Shown: piece by piece, positions 32,771 to 40,845 of the stretch
Position numbering within the stretch: the first letter of the stretch is position 1
Layout: each line of letters begins with the position of its first letter
The notes under the pieces: generated by a model
Database searches by the model: none
Told to the model about the DNA's origin: nothing
Seen by the model: the letters and a program-made list of their open reading frames with translations, nothing else
Assembly: GCA_947450365.1 (NCBI GenBank)
Contig: CANFVE010000023.1
Span: 1 to 40,930 of the forward strand
DNA length: 40,930 nt
Source: Cytophagaceae bacterium
GTDB taxonomy: Bacteria > Bacteroidota > Bacteroidia > Cytophagales > Spirosomataceae
Direction: 5' to 3'
Program-made: the position numbers and the translations under genes

Positions 32771-34279
32771 ATGTCATCAAAAATACGTGTTCGATTTGCG
32801 CCTAGTCCTACAGGCCCCTTGCATATTGGAGGAGTTCGAACGGCTTTATATAATTATTTACTTGCCCGAAAATTGGGCGGAACCTTTTTGTTAAGAATCG
32901 AGGATACAGATCAAACGCGTTTTGTTCCAGGTGCGGAGGACTATATTTTAGAAAGTTTAGCTTGGTTAGGCATCATGCCTGACGAAGGTGTGGGCATCGG
33001 TGGCCCGCATGCACCCTATCGCCAAAGTGAGCGCAAGGATTTATATAAAGCTTATGCAGATGAGTTGATTTCGACCGGAAAGGCCTATTATGCCTTTGAT
33101 TCGGCGGAAGAGTTAGATGCGATTCGGGCGGTATATGAAAGCAAAGGAACGGCTTTTCAATACAATGCCTTAACCCGTGTTAAATTAAAGAATTCCCTTT
33201 CGATGAGCCCAGGGGCAATTGAAGAGGCCTTGGCTTCGGGTCAGCCCTACGTGATTCGGCTGAAAGTACCTGCCAAAGCTGAAATTCGTTTTCAAGATAG
33301 CATTCGGGACTGGGTTCATGTGCATACCTCGAGTATGGATGATAAGGTTTTGATGAAATCGGATGGGATGCCGACTTACCATTTGGCCAATGTCGTCGAT
33401 GATCACATTATGGAAATTACCCATGTGATTCGAGGAGAGGAGTGGCTTCCATCGGCACCTTTGCATATCTTATTGTACCAAGCCTTTGGTTGGCAAGCCC
33501 CTCAATTTGCCCATTTGCCCTTATTATTAAAGCCTGAGGGAAATGGAAAATTATCGAAACGCGATGCGGATTTAGGCGGTTTTCCAGTCTTTCCATTGGA
33601 ATGGACGGATCCTCAATCGGGCGTGGTTTCGAAAGGATTTAAACAAGAAGGCTATTTGCCAGAGGCAACGCTAAATTTCTTGGCATTTTTGGGTTGGAAT
33701 CCAGGTACGGAGCAGGAATTATTTAGTTTGGATGAATTGGTCAACGCTTTTTCATTGGAGCGAATCAATAAAGCTGGAGCAAAATTTGATGTCAATAAGG
33801 CCAAATGGTTCAATGAACAATATGTAAAACAACATCCTGTCTCTGAATTAGCCAGTGCATATTTACCTGAAATAGAATCAGGAAAGGCGGAAGCCTTCGT
33901 GCAATTGTTCTTGGATCGAATTACCTTTCCGCAGGAATTAGGTCAAAAAGTGGCCGAGTTTTCAGCGTTTCCAAAGGAATATGATTCAGCGGTTTTGGCA
34001 AATAAATGGAATTCTGAGGCACAGAAGGGTTTATTGGCTATTCAAACATGTATCGAACATATCCAAGATTGGCATGCGGAAAGCATCAAACATGTCATTC
34101 ATGGAACCTTGGAAACCGAGGGAATTAAAATGGGCAAGGTGATGCAAATGCTTCGTGTGGCACTTAGTGGCAATGGAGCGGGTCCTGATCTAATGATTTC
34201 GATGGAATTATGGGGTAAACAACAAGTGGCTGAACGCCTTTCAGTGGCATTAGCACAATTTCCAAAGCTCTCGGAATGA
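32771..34279 (+). CDS. gltX: Glutamyl-tRNA synthetase
   Basis: A 502-residue class I synthetase with the HIGH motif PTGPLHIGG (13-21), LLRIEDTDQTR, and the KMSKS equivalent KLSKRDAD (260-267). The family charges tRNA-Glu; a nondiscriminating form would also mischarge tRNA-Gln for the GatCAB amidotransferase. The next genes are a small ORF and gatC, which fits that coupling. The stop overlaps the small ORF by 4 bp. Whether it is discriminating cannot be told from the sequence. Confidence 0.96.
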   Translation: MSSKIRVRFAPSPTGPLHIGGVRTALYNYLLARKLGGTFLLRIEDTDQTRFVPGAEDYILESLAWLGIMPDEGVGIGGPHAPYRQSERKDLYKAYADELISTGKAYYAFDSAEELDAIRAVYESKGTAFQYNALTRVKLKNSLSMSPGAIEEALASGQPYVIRLKVPAKAEIRFQDSIRDWVHVHTSSMDDKVLMKSDGMPTYHLANVVDDHIMEITHVIRGEEWLPSAPLHILLYQAFGWQAPQFAHLPLLLKPEGNGKLSKRDADLGGFPVFPLEWTDPQSGVVSKGFKQEGYLPEATLNFLAFLGWNPGTEQELFSLDELVNAFSLERINKAGAKFDVNKAKWFNEQYVKQHPVSELASAYLPEIESGKAEAFVQLFLDRITFPQELGQKVAEFSAFPKEYDSAVLANKWNSEAQKGLLAIQTCIEHIQDWHAESIKHVIHGTLETEGIKMGKVMQMLRVALSGNGAGPDLMISMELWGKQQVAERLSVALAQFPKLSE

Positions 34280-34467
34280 CAAAGAAAAAAACACCTTTGG
34301 TCGAGAAAAAACCGAAAGTCCATCCCGATTTGGAAGGATTTGATATGAAGATCGACTCTTTTGGTCAAATTGTATCCTCTTTGGATCGTGATAAAATCAA
34401 TGCATTTCTCGACAAAGAAATGCCCGATGATAAAAAATTAAATTCGAAGGACGATGAAAGTAAGTAA
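34276..34467 (+). CDS. Small charged protein between gltX and gatC, function unknown
   Basis: A 63-residue, highly charged protein (about one third Lys, Asp and Glu) with a central HPDLEGFDMKIDSFGQIVSSLDRDKINAFLDKEM core. The start overlaps the gltX stop by 4 bp (ATGA), and its end overlaps gatC by 14 bp, so it looks translationally coupled. This tight packing argues that it is a real gene. From memory, similar short proteins occur beside gatC in other Cytophagales, but I cannot check this. A role with Glu-tRNA or GatCAB is only suggested by position. Confidence 0.72.
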   Translation: MTKKKTPLVEKKPKVHPDLEGFDMKIDSFGQIVSSLDRDKINAFLDKEMPDDKKLNSKDDESK

Positions 34468-34741
34468 GGAAGATGTGGCGCGAATAGCGCATTTAGCCCG
34501 CTTGGAGTTGAAACCCGAAAAGGTGGAAGATATGCAGGAATCGATCAACAAAGTCCTGGATTGGATGGAAGCCTTGAATGCCGTAGATACTCATGGGGTA
34601 GAACCCTTGGTACACATGACCTCAGCCATGAATCATTTTCGGGAAGATGTGGCTAAACAAGAATTATCACGAGAAAAGGCCTTGGCATTAGGTCCAGATG
34701 CCAATGAGGCTTTTTTCAAAGTTCCTCAAGTCATTGAATAA
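34454..34741 (+). CDS. gatC: Asp-tRNA(Asn)/Glu-tRNA(Gln) amidotransferase subunit C
   Basis: A 95-residue GatC, the small scaffold that holds GatA and GatB together in the tRNA-dependent amidotransferase. Recognised by VSKEDVARIAHLARLEL near the N-terminus, the MQESINKVLDWMEALNAVDTHGVEPLVHM core and the FFKVPQVIE end. gatA and gatB are not in the window, as is common because gat genes are often scattered. It starts within the small ORF and ends next to the stop of aroB on the other strand, with no gap and no hairpin. Confidence 0.94.
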   Translation: MKVSKEDVARIAHLARLELKPEKVEDMQESINKVLDWMEALNAVDTHGVEPLVHMTSAMNHFREDVAKQELSREKALALGPDANEAFFKVPQVIE

Positions 34742-35770
34742 TTAATTCATATAATAATGAATGGCCTTTTTCATTTCGGATGAACTTACCGGAATGTCAT
34801 AGCCACAGTCGCCCAAGCCGGTTAATAGCGAAAAGCGAATTTCAGAGCCCTTGTTCTTTTTATCCTGCGCCGTTAGTTTCAAGATGGCGGGAATTTCGTC
34901 TTCCTTCAGAATGACCCGACCATAAGTTTCAAACAAATACGTTTCGATTGATTCCAAATCACGAAGTCCGATTAAGCCACGTTCATAGCTCAAAAATGCT
35001 TCCATGATCATCCCACATGCGATGGCTTCGCCATGTAGAATTTTACGTTTTCCCTGATCCATCAAATACGTTTCTATCGCATGACCTAAGGTATGTCCAA
35101 AATTTAAAATTTTTCGTAAGCCTTTTTCCTTTGGATCTTCCGCTACCACGGCCTGTTTAATGGCTACCGAATGAGCAATTAATTCGGCTAAATCCGTTTC
35201 CTCAAAACTCAAATGGCTTATCCGTTCCCACATGTGGCCATCGCGAATGAGGCAATGTTTGATGATTTCAGCAAAACCCGATCGCTGCTGACGCGCGGGA
35301 AGACTGTGAATAAATGTGGGGTCAATCAAAACGGTTTTGGGCAATTGAAATACGCCGATGTGATTTTTCAATCCGTGAAAATCAATGCCTAATTTTCCAC
35401 CCACACTGGCGTCTACTTGGGCCAAAAGCGTGGTAGGGATTTGGATGAAATCGATGCCGCGTTTGTAGGTGGATGCACAAAATCCGCCTAAATCGCCGAT
35501 AACCCCCCCGCCGAGATTGATCAGTAATCCATGCCTGTCCATATTGGCACGTGTTAAAGCCGCCCATACTTTTTCACAGGTGGCGATGGTTTTATGTTCT
35601 TCGCCAGATTTAATTTGAATCTTGATACTACCTTTGGGAAGTAGGGATTCGATGAGGGGAAAACAAAGTTTATTCGTGTGTTCGTCGACCAATACAGCGA
35701 TTTTGGAATAGGCGTTTTGACCTAAAAATTGGCTCAAAGAATCTGAAATGGGGGCGATTTGAACAGACAT
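34742..35770 (-). CDS. aroB: 3-dehydroquinate synthase
   Basis: A 342-residue enzyme of the shikimate pathway (DAHP to 3-dehydroquinate, using NAD and Zn). Visible: LINLGGGVIGDLGGFCASTYKRGIDFIQIPTTLLAQVDASVGGKLGIDFHGLKNHIG, EIIKHCLIRD, and the metal-binding FGHTLGHAIE with LHGEAIACGM. ATG 35770 is used; a TTG three codons earlier is possible. A TATTTTTG element lies upstream. The stop is adjacent to the gatC stop, so transcripts overlap. Confidence 0.96.
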   Translation of the reverse strand: MSVQIAPISDSLSQFLGQNAYSKIAVLVDEHTNKLCFPLIESLLPKGSIKIQIKSGEEHKTIATCEKVWAALTRANMDRHGLLINLGGGVIGDLGGFCASTYKRGIDFIQIPTTLLAQVDASVGGKLGIDFHGLKNHIGVFQLPKTVLIDPTFIHSLPARQQRSGFAEIIKHCLIRDGHMWERISHLSFEETDLAELIAHSVAIKQAVVAEDPKEKGLRKILNFGHTLGHAIETYLMDQGKRKILHGEAIACGMIMEAFLSYERGLIGLRDLESIETYLFETYGRVILKEDEIPAILKLTAQDKKNKGSEIRFSLLTGLGDCGYDIPVSSSEMKKAIHYYMN

Positions 35771-35795
35771 GAATAACAATTATGGAATGTATTCT

Positions 35796-35803
35796 CAAAA
35801 ATA
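35796..35803 (-). promoter_or_regulatory. Possible -7 element (TATTTTTG) before aroB
   Basis: Minus-strand TATTTTTG fits TAnnTTTG and lies 25 bp upstream of the aroB ATG. No good TTG -33 element is visible. Confidence 0.4.
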
Positions 35804-35848
35804 CCTAGAATTTATGAATTTGGGGGCATTAGAAAGCTAATTTTGGTT

Positions 35849-35878
35849 TTGCGATGTGCAATTTCTTGCCTAATTTTG
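35849..35878 (+). promoter_or_regulatory. Bacteroidota promoter of pdhB (TTG, 19 bp, TAATTTTG)
   Basis: TTG at 35849-35851 is followed after 19 bp by TAATTTTG at 35871-35878, matching both -33 and -7 elements. The start codon is 35 bp further on. It is the best promoter match in the window. Confidence 0.7.
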
Positions 35879-35913
35879 CGGGCGATTGGGTTTAACCCAA
35901 AATAAGAATCAAT

Positions 35914-36897
35914 ATGAGAGAAATTCAATTTAGAGAAGCCTTGCGTGAAGCCATGCAGGAGGAAATGAGAACAGATTCAACTGTTTTCTTGTTGGGCGAA
36001 GAAGTAGCCGAATACAATGGAGCGTACAAGGTATCTCAAGGGATGTTGGATGAATTCGGTCCTGAGCGTGTGATTGATACGCCAATTGCTGAATTGGGTT
36101 TTGGAGGAATCGCGGTAGGTGCGGCGGCCAATGGCCTTCGTCCGATTGTCGAGTTTATGACCTTTAATTTCTCTTTGGTGGCCATTGATCAGGTGATTAA
36201 CTCAGCATCTAAATTGATGTCCATGTCCGGAGGTCAGTACTCGTGTCCGATCGTTTTCCGGGGTCCTACGGGAAATGCAGGGCAATTATCCTCTCAGCAC
36301 TCATCCAATTTTGAAAATTGGTATGCCAATACACCTGGTTTAAAGGTGGTTGTGCCTTCGAATCCGGCGGATGCCAAAGGATTGTTAAAAGCTTCCATTC
36401 GCGATAATGACCCTGTGATTTTCATGGAATCGGAAGTGATGTATGGAGATAAAGGCTTAGTGCCCGATGGTGAATATTTAATTCCAATTGGCAAGGCGAA
36501 TATTGTGAAGCCTGGAAAGGATGTGACCTTGGTTACCTTTGGTAAAATGCTTTCGCGTGTGGTGATGCCGGCGGTGGAAGAATTAGAAAAGCAAGGCATA
36601 TCGGTAGAAGTGATCGATTTGCGCAGCGTGCGTCCAATCGATTACATCACGGTGGTGGAATCGGTGAAAAAGACAAACCGTTGTGTCGTGGTCGAAGAAG
36701 CGAATCCATTAGCAGCCATTTCGTCTGAAATTGCCTATCATTTACAACGCTGGGCCTTTGATTATTTGGATGCTCCTGTGATTCGGGTGAATTCACGCGA
36801 TTTGCCGCTTCCCTATGCGCCGACATTGATTGACGAAATCTTACCGAGCGTTGAACGTACCGTTCAAGCCGTGAAGCAAGTCCTTTACAAGGCTTAA
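35914..36897 (+). CDS. pdhB: Pyruvate dehydrogenase E1 component, beta subunit
   Basis: A 327-residue transketolase-type E1 beta subunit that works with E1 alpha in oxidative decarboxylation of pyruvate. Motifs: REIQFREALREAMQEEM, VFLLGEEVAEYNGAYKVSQGM with the glutamate that activates thiamine diphosphate, IDTPIAELGFGGIAVGAA, FNFSLVAIDQVINSASKLMSMSGGQ and the C-terminal DLRSVRPID. The alpha subunit gene is not adjacent, so it must lie elsewhere. The gene is monocistronic, with a clear promoter and a strong terminator. A branched-chain keto-acid E1 beta is possible but the sequence resembles PdhB more closely. Confidence 0.92.
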   Translation: MREIQFREALREAMQEEMRTDSTVFLLGEEVAEYNGAYKVSQGMLDEFGPERVIDTPIAELGFGGIAVGAAANGLRPIVEFMTFNFSLVAIDQVINSASKLMSMSGGQYSCPIVFRGPTGNAGQLSSQHSSNFENWYANTPGLKVVVPSNPADAKGLLKASIRDNDPVIFMESEVMYGDKGLVPDGEYLIPIGKANIVKPGKDVTLVTFGKMLSRVVMPAVEELEKQGISVEVIDLRSVRPIDYITVVESVKKTNRCVVVEEANPLAAISSEIAYHLQRWAFDYLDAPVIRVNSRDLPLPYAPTLIDEILPSVERTVQAVKQVLYKA

Positions 36898-36952
36898 TGA
36901 ATGCCATCTTGCCGATGAGATTATTCTAAAAAATCAGGAATCATGTAAATAA

Positions 36953-36984
36953 AAAAAATCCCGAAGGTGACTTCGGGATTTTTT
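36953..36984 (+). terminator. Terminator of pdhB
   Basis: A 14-bp perfect stem (AAAAAATCCCGAAG and its complement) around a GTGA loop, ending in a T run, 55 bp after the pdhB stop. The A tract on the left also makes it usable from the other side. Confidence 0.92.
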
Positions 36985-37027
36985 TGCTTGATATCAAACA
37001 GAAATATTGGGCTTTAAAAAAGTCTTT

Positions 37028-37171
37028 CTGAATTTCAATGGCCCTAGCCTGTATTTGATTGCTGTTTCAATCTAAATTTGATTGTTCCGTTCTGAATTAA
37101 AAGAACACCTTCTGCATTAGAGCAAAGCCTTCAAAATTAGAAAAACGATTCATGATTTCATGGGCTCTTTT
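37028..37171. repeat. Degenerate array of about seven ~20-bp units with a CTGnATT core
   Basis: Units begin at 37028, 37049, 37072, 37092, 37112, 37132 and 37151, so spacing is 21, 23, 20, 20, 20 and 19 bp. The first bases are CTGAATT, CTGTATT, CTAAATT, CTGAATT, CTGCATT, CAAAATT and CATGATT; the rest of each unit varies, often ending in TT. Units four and five are the most similar. The array lies between two terminators and outside any coding sequence. Confidence 0.5.
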
Positions 37172-37172
37172 G

Positions 37173-37204
37173 AAAAGTCTAGGCAATCGTTCAATTGCCT
37201 AGAC
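37173..37204 (-). terminator. Terminator of degP
   Basis: A perfect 11-bp stem (37177-37187 with 37194-37204, GTCTAGGCAAT and its complement) with a 6-nt loop, followed by TTTT on the minus strand, directly after the degP stop. Confidence 0.85.
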
Positions 37205-37212
37205 GTCAACTT

Positions 37213-38691
37213 TTATAAGACATAAATGAATCGTGAACCGTCCACATCGATTCCCTCTAATTTAATGCGGCCTTTGCGAGCTTCTAATAATTCAGTTGCT
37301 TCTTTCGGGCTATTCACGGCTTTGTCGTTGATTTTCGTGATGATCGAGCCTTTCGACAAACCATACATTTCTAAACGGCCGTCAGGGATTACATCCACTA
37401 CCTTAACCCCGGAACTTACGCGGAATTTCTCTTTATCAGAGCTACTCAATGAACCAAATTTAGCTCCTAAGAATTCAGATTTATAGGTTTCTCCCGTATC
37501 GCCTTTTGTGATGGATGTGTTTCCGTCCTTATTTTTAAGGGTTACGGTGAAATCTTTTAATTGTCCATCGCGGTTGATCGTCACTTGTAATGACTCACCA
37601 GGACGTTTGCGACCTACGATTTCCATTAATTTGGCCGTTGATTTCGTATCTGCTCCATCGATTTTGACAATCACGTCATTGATTTTAATGCCGGCATCTT
37701 TGGCGGCAGAATTTTCGGAGAATCCGCCTACGTATACGCCATCTTTTGTTTTAAGGTCTTTTTCGTCGGCTAATTTTGCATTTACTTCGGAGATGCTGAG
37801 GCCTAAGAATCCGCGTTGAACGTTTCCGTATTTGATTAAATCCCCAGAAACCTTTTTCACGATGCTCACAGGAACCGCGAAGGAATAGCCGGCAAATTGA
37901 CCCGTTTTCGAATAAATGGCCGTATTAATCCCAATTAATTCTCCCTTTAAATTTACCAAAGCCCCTCCTGAATTTCCTGGATTTACTGCAGCATCTGTTT
38001 GGATAAAGGATTCTAATGGATTCACATCGCCTTCACGGTCGATGATGTTTTGTCTACCTTTTGCAGAAACGATACCCGCGGTCACGGTGGATTCTAAATT
38101 GAATGGATTACCCACGGCTAAAACCCATTCGCCTACTTTAAGGGCGTCTGAATCTCCAAAAGTCAAGAAAGGCAAACCTGTTTCTTTGATTTGGATAACC
38201 GCCAAGTCGGAGGAAGGGTCGGTCGAAATGACTTTGGCTTTGAATTCGCGTTTGTCATTTAGAATAACGGAAATTTCGCTTGCTTCGGCGACTACGTGGT
38301 TGTTGGTTACGATATAACCATCGGCGCTGATGATGACTCCTGAACCGGAGGCTTCTTGTTGCTGAGGGGCTTGCCGACGGCCACCGCCTCCTCCAAATGG
38401 ATCTCCAAATCCGAAGAAATCATCGAAAGGACTTGAGTATTGTTGGCGTCCACGTGACTCCATTTTTGTTTTAATGTGGACGACAGCAGGGGTTGTTTTT
38501 TCGGCCGCATAGGTAAATTCACCGGGATTGCCTGGAGCATTGATGTTCGAAACGGCGGTGGTGAAGGCGGAAGGAACATCCCCGAGGGTTGATTTTGAAC
38601 CTAAATTTAACAATTCATAAGCGCCTAACGTGATTCCACTAGATAGGAGCGCAATAACTACGTAGGATTTAACTTGGTTTTTCATGTCCAT
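37213..38691 (-). CDS. Periplasmic serine protease/chaperone, DegP/HtrA family
   Basis: A 492-residue HtrA protein. An N-terminal hydrophobic segment (about 8-28, KSYVVIALLSSGITLGAYELL) is a signal peptide or anchor. A glycine- and glutamine-rich loop (about 80-115) precedes the trypsin-like domain with the triad His132 (VTNNHVV), Asp162 (SSDLAVI) and Ser241 (NPGNSGGAL). Two PDZ domains follow (about 300-390 and 405-490). DegP-type proteins degrade or refold misfolded envelope proteins. ATG 38691 or 38685 are both possible starts. The gene is monocistronic and divergent from lysS. Together with PpiD, Skp and BamA it completes the outer-membrane protein quality-control set. Confidence 0.94.
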   Translation of the reverse strand: MDMKNQVKSYVVIALLSSGITLGAYELLNLGSKSTLGDVPSAFTTAVSNINAPGNPGEFTYAAEKTTPAVVHIKTKMESRGRQQYSSPFDDFFGFGDPFGGGGGRRQAPQQQEASGSGVIISADGYIVTNNHVVAEASEISVILNDKREFKAKVISTDPSSDLAVIQIKETGLPFLTFGDSDALKVGEWVLAVGNPFNLESTVTAGIVSAKGRQNIIDREGDVNPLESFIQTDAAVNPGNSGGALVNLKGELIGINTAIYSKTGQFAGYSFAVPVSIVKKVSGDLIKYGNVQRGFLGLSISEVNAKLADEKDLKTKDGVYVGGFSENSAAKDAGIKINDVIVKIDGADTKSTAKLMEIVGRKRPGESLQVTINRDGQLKDFTVTLKNKDGNTSITKGDTGETYKSEFLGAKFGSLSSSDKEKFRVSSGVKVVDVIPDGRLEMYGLSKGSIITKINDKAVNSPKEATELLEARKGRIKLEGIDVDGSRFIYVL

Positions 38692-38840
38692 AAGATCAAA
38701 ATGTATGTGATTTTTGTTGAAAAATGATTTGCGAATTTAATGCATAATTGTAGAATTCAATTCGCTTAGGCAGATTATTAACAAGTTTTAAGATTTTTTT
38801 GCTTCTGGGTCGGAAAGTTTTATTTGCCGAATGATTTGGC

Positions 38841-38848
38841 TAATTTTG
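38841..38848 (+). promoter_or_regulatory. Bacteroidota -7 element (TAATTTTG) before lysS
   Basis: TAATTTTGCG matches TAnnTTTG and is nearly identical to the element before pdhB (TAATTTTGCG). It lies 26 bp before the lysS ATG. The nearest TTG (38824-38826) is slightly too close for an ideal -33. Confidence 0.6.
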
Positions 38849-38874
38849 CGCTTTGAAAATAAAAAGAAAGATCG

Positions 38875-40587
38875 ATGGTATTAAGTGAGCAAGAATTATT
38901 GAGACGTCAAAAAAGACAGGAATTAATCTCGATGGGCATAGATCCCTATCCGGCGGCTGCCTATCCGGTGACGGTGATGGCTTCTCAAATCCATGCTGAA
39001 TACAAGCCGGAGGCGTCAAATTTCCAAGATGTTACCTTAGCAGGCCGTTTGATGGGTTTTCGCATCATGGGAAATGCGTCATTTGCGGAATTGCAGGATG
39101 CTTCGGGACGGATTCAATTGTATTTTCGTCGGGACGATCTATGTCCAGACGAGGACAAAACGCTTTACAATACGGTCTTCAAGAAATTGTTGGACATCGG
39201 AGATATCATCGGCGTTAAAGGCTATGTGTTTACGACGCAAATGGGTGAAATATCCGTTCATGTGCGAGAATTTACGCTTTTGTCCAAGGCGTTAAAGCCA
39301 CTTCCTGTGGTGAAAGAGGCTGATGGCCAAACCTTTGATGCTTTTTCAGATCCGGAAATGCGGTATCGCCAGCGCTATGTGGACTTGATCGTGAATCCTT
39401 CTGTCAAAGATATTTTTATTAAGCGGGCAAAGATTATTTCGACCATGCGTTCGATGTTTGATGAGCGAGGATGGTTGGAAGTAGAAACACCGGTATTGCA
39501 AGCGGTGCATGGGGGTGCTTCGGCGCGTCCGTTTCATACGCATCACAATACGCTGGATATGCCTTTATTTATGCGGATTGCCAATGAATTGTATTTAAAG
39601 CGCTTGATTGTTGGGGGATTTGACGGAGTTTATGAATTCGGGAAAATGTTCCGCAATGAGGGCATGGATCGGACACATAATCCGGAATTTACGTCCTTGG
39701 AATTTTATGTGGCCTATAAGGATTACCATTGGATGATGGAGTTGACGGAAAGGATTTTTGAGACGGTTGCCCAAAAATTACATGATCAAACGCAGATTCC
39801 AGTGGGTGAAAACCAGGTTGAATTTGCCGGTCCTTATCCTCGTTTGACGATTTCAGAAGCTATTTTAAAATATTCGGGGGTGGATGTGGATGCGTTGTCG
39901 GAGGATGAATTACGTGCAACATGCTTGTCATTTGGCATGGAAGTGGATGCGCAAATGGGCAAGGGAAAATTGATTGATGAGTTATTTGGTGAAAAAGTGG
40001 AGGCTAATTTAATTCAGCCGACGTTCATTATTGATTATCCGGTGGAAATGTCGCCTTTGACCAAAAAACATCGGTCAAAACCAGGCTTGGTGGAGCGCTT
40101 TGAGTTATTTGTAAATGGCAAGGAAATAGCCAATGCTTATTCTGAATTAAATGACCCGATTGATCAAAAAGAACGTTTTGAAGACCAATTGCGTCTGGCG
40201 GAACGGGGAGATGATGAGGCGATGGCGATGGATCATGATTTTATTCGTTCCTTGGAATATGCGATGCCGCCTACTTCCGGCATTGGGATTGGCATTGATC
40301 GATTGACGATGTTGATGACAAATCAATCCTCGATTCAAGAGGTATTGTTTTTTCCCCAAATGCGTCCGGAAGTCATCAAGGAAGTTTCCTCTGATCAGGA
40401 TTTCGTTCAGGCGGGAGTGCCAGAAATTTGGATCCCAGCTTTGCAAAAAATGGGAATTTTGACCTTGGAGGCATTGAAAGAAGCGAACCCCAATAAAGTT
40501 TTTAATGATTTAGGAGGGTTGCGGAAGAAAATGAAAATTGAGGCGAATTTACCGAGCAAGGAAGACGTTGCCGCTTGGATTGCCTAA
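38875..40587 (+). CDS. lysS: Lysyl-tRNA synthetase, class II, with a C-terminal extension
   Basis: A 570-residue class II synthetase. An N-terminal OB-fold anticodon domain (about 50-145, VTLAGRLMGFRIMGNASFAELQDASGRIQLY) precedes the catalytic core with motif 2 (FRNEGMDRTHNPEFTSLEFY) and motif 3 (GIGIGIDRLTML). The bacterial core normally ends at FFPQMRPE; here 71 further residues follow (500-570) with a helical pattern (VPEIWIPALQKMGILTLEALKEA and LPSKEDVAAWI). Such extensions are known in Bacteroidota LysRS as far as I recall. The gene is monocistronic with its own promoter and a strong terminator region downstream. Confidence 0.96.
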   Translation: MVLSEQELLRRQKRQELISMGIDPYPAAAYPVTVMASQIHAEYKPEASNFQDVTLAGRLMGFRIMGNASFAELQDASGRIQLYFRRDDLCPDEDKTLYNTVFKKLLDIGDIIGVKGYVFTTQMGEISVHVREFTLLSKALKPLPVVKEADGQTFDAFSDPEMRYRQRYVDLIVNPSVKDIFIKRAKIISTMRSMFDERGWLEVETPVLQAVHGGASARPFHTHHNTLDMPLFMRIANELYLKRLIVGGFDGVYEFGKMFRNEGMDRTHNPEFTSLEFYVAYKDYHWMMELTERIFETVAQKLHDQTQIPVGENQVEFAGPYPRLTISEAILKYSGVDVDALSEDELRATCLSFGMEVDAQMGKGKLIDELFGEKVEANLIQPTFIIDYPVEMSPLTKKHRSKPGLVERFELFVNGKEIANAYSELNDPIDQKERFEDQLRLAERGDDEAMAMDHDFIRSLEYAMPPTSGIGIGIDRLTMLMTNQSSIQEVLFFPQMRPEVIKEVSSDQDFVQAGVPEIWIPALQKMGILTLEALKEANPNKVFNDLGGLRKKMKIEANLPSKEDVAAWIA

Positions 40588-40718
40588 TTGATTGAATCAA
40601 GCCAATTTACCTACGGGTTTTGGAGTTATGCCCAATTTATTTTCGGGGTTTCTGAGTTGTTCAGGCCGCCAGGAATGTGTTGGCAAACGGATTTTTTGAA
40701 ATACCTTACAAGGGCATA

Positions 40719-40748
40719 AAAAAAGCCTCCATCACTGGAGGCTTTTTT
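40719..40748. terminator. Bidirectional terminator between lysS and the cold-shock gene
   Basis: A 12-bp perfect stem (AAAAAAGCCTCC with its complement, 40719-40730 and 40737-40748) and a 6-nt ATCACT loop has A and T tracts on both sides. It lies 131 bp after lysS and about 98 bp beyond the cold-shock gene stop, so it can end both transcripts. Confidence 0.9.
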
Positions 40749-40845
40749 CTTTCTCTTTAACTAGAGATCAATGGGGCAATCTAAATAGGGAAACCTAATA
40801 TATTGTTAACTACTGATTTGCTCTAATCAAAAAAACGTAAGAAAA

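Larger units (their letters stand above)
36898..37212. other. Intergenic region between convergent pdhB and degP
   Basis: This 315-bp gap holds no gene that I can support. It contains a strong terminator at the pdhB side (36953-36984), a degenerate array of about seven 20-bp units (37028-37171) and a perfect hairpin at the degP side (37173-37204). Composition is A/T-rich outside the hairpins. Confidence 0.85.

Noticed and set aside
37028..37171. CRISPR array
   Set aside because: Units are far too short, the conserved part is only 5-7 bases and spacers are not unique-length; no cas gene is near.
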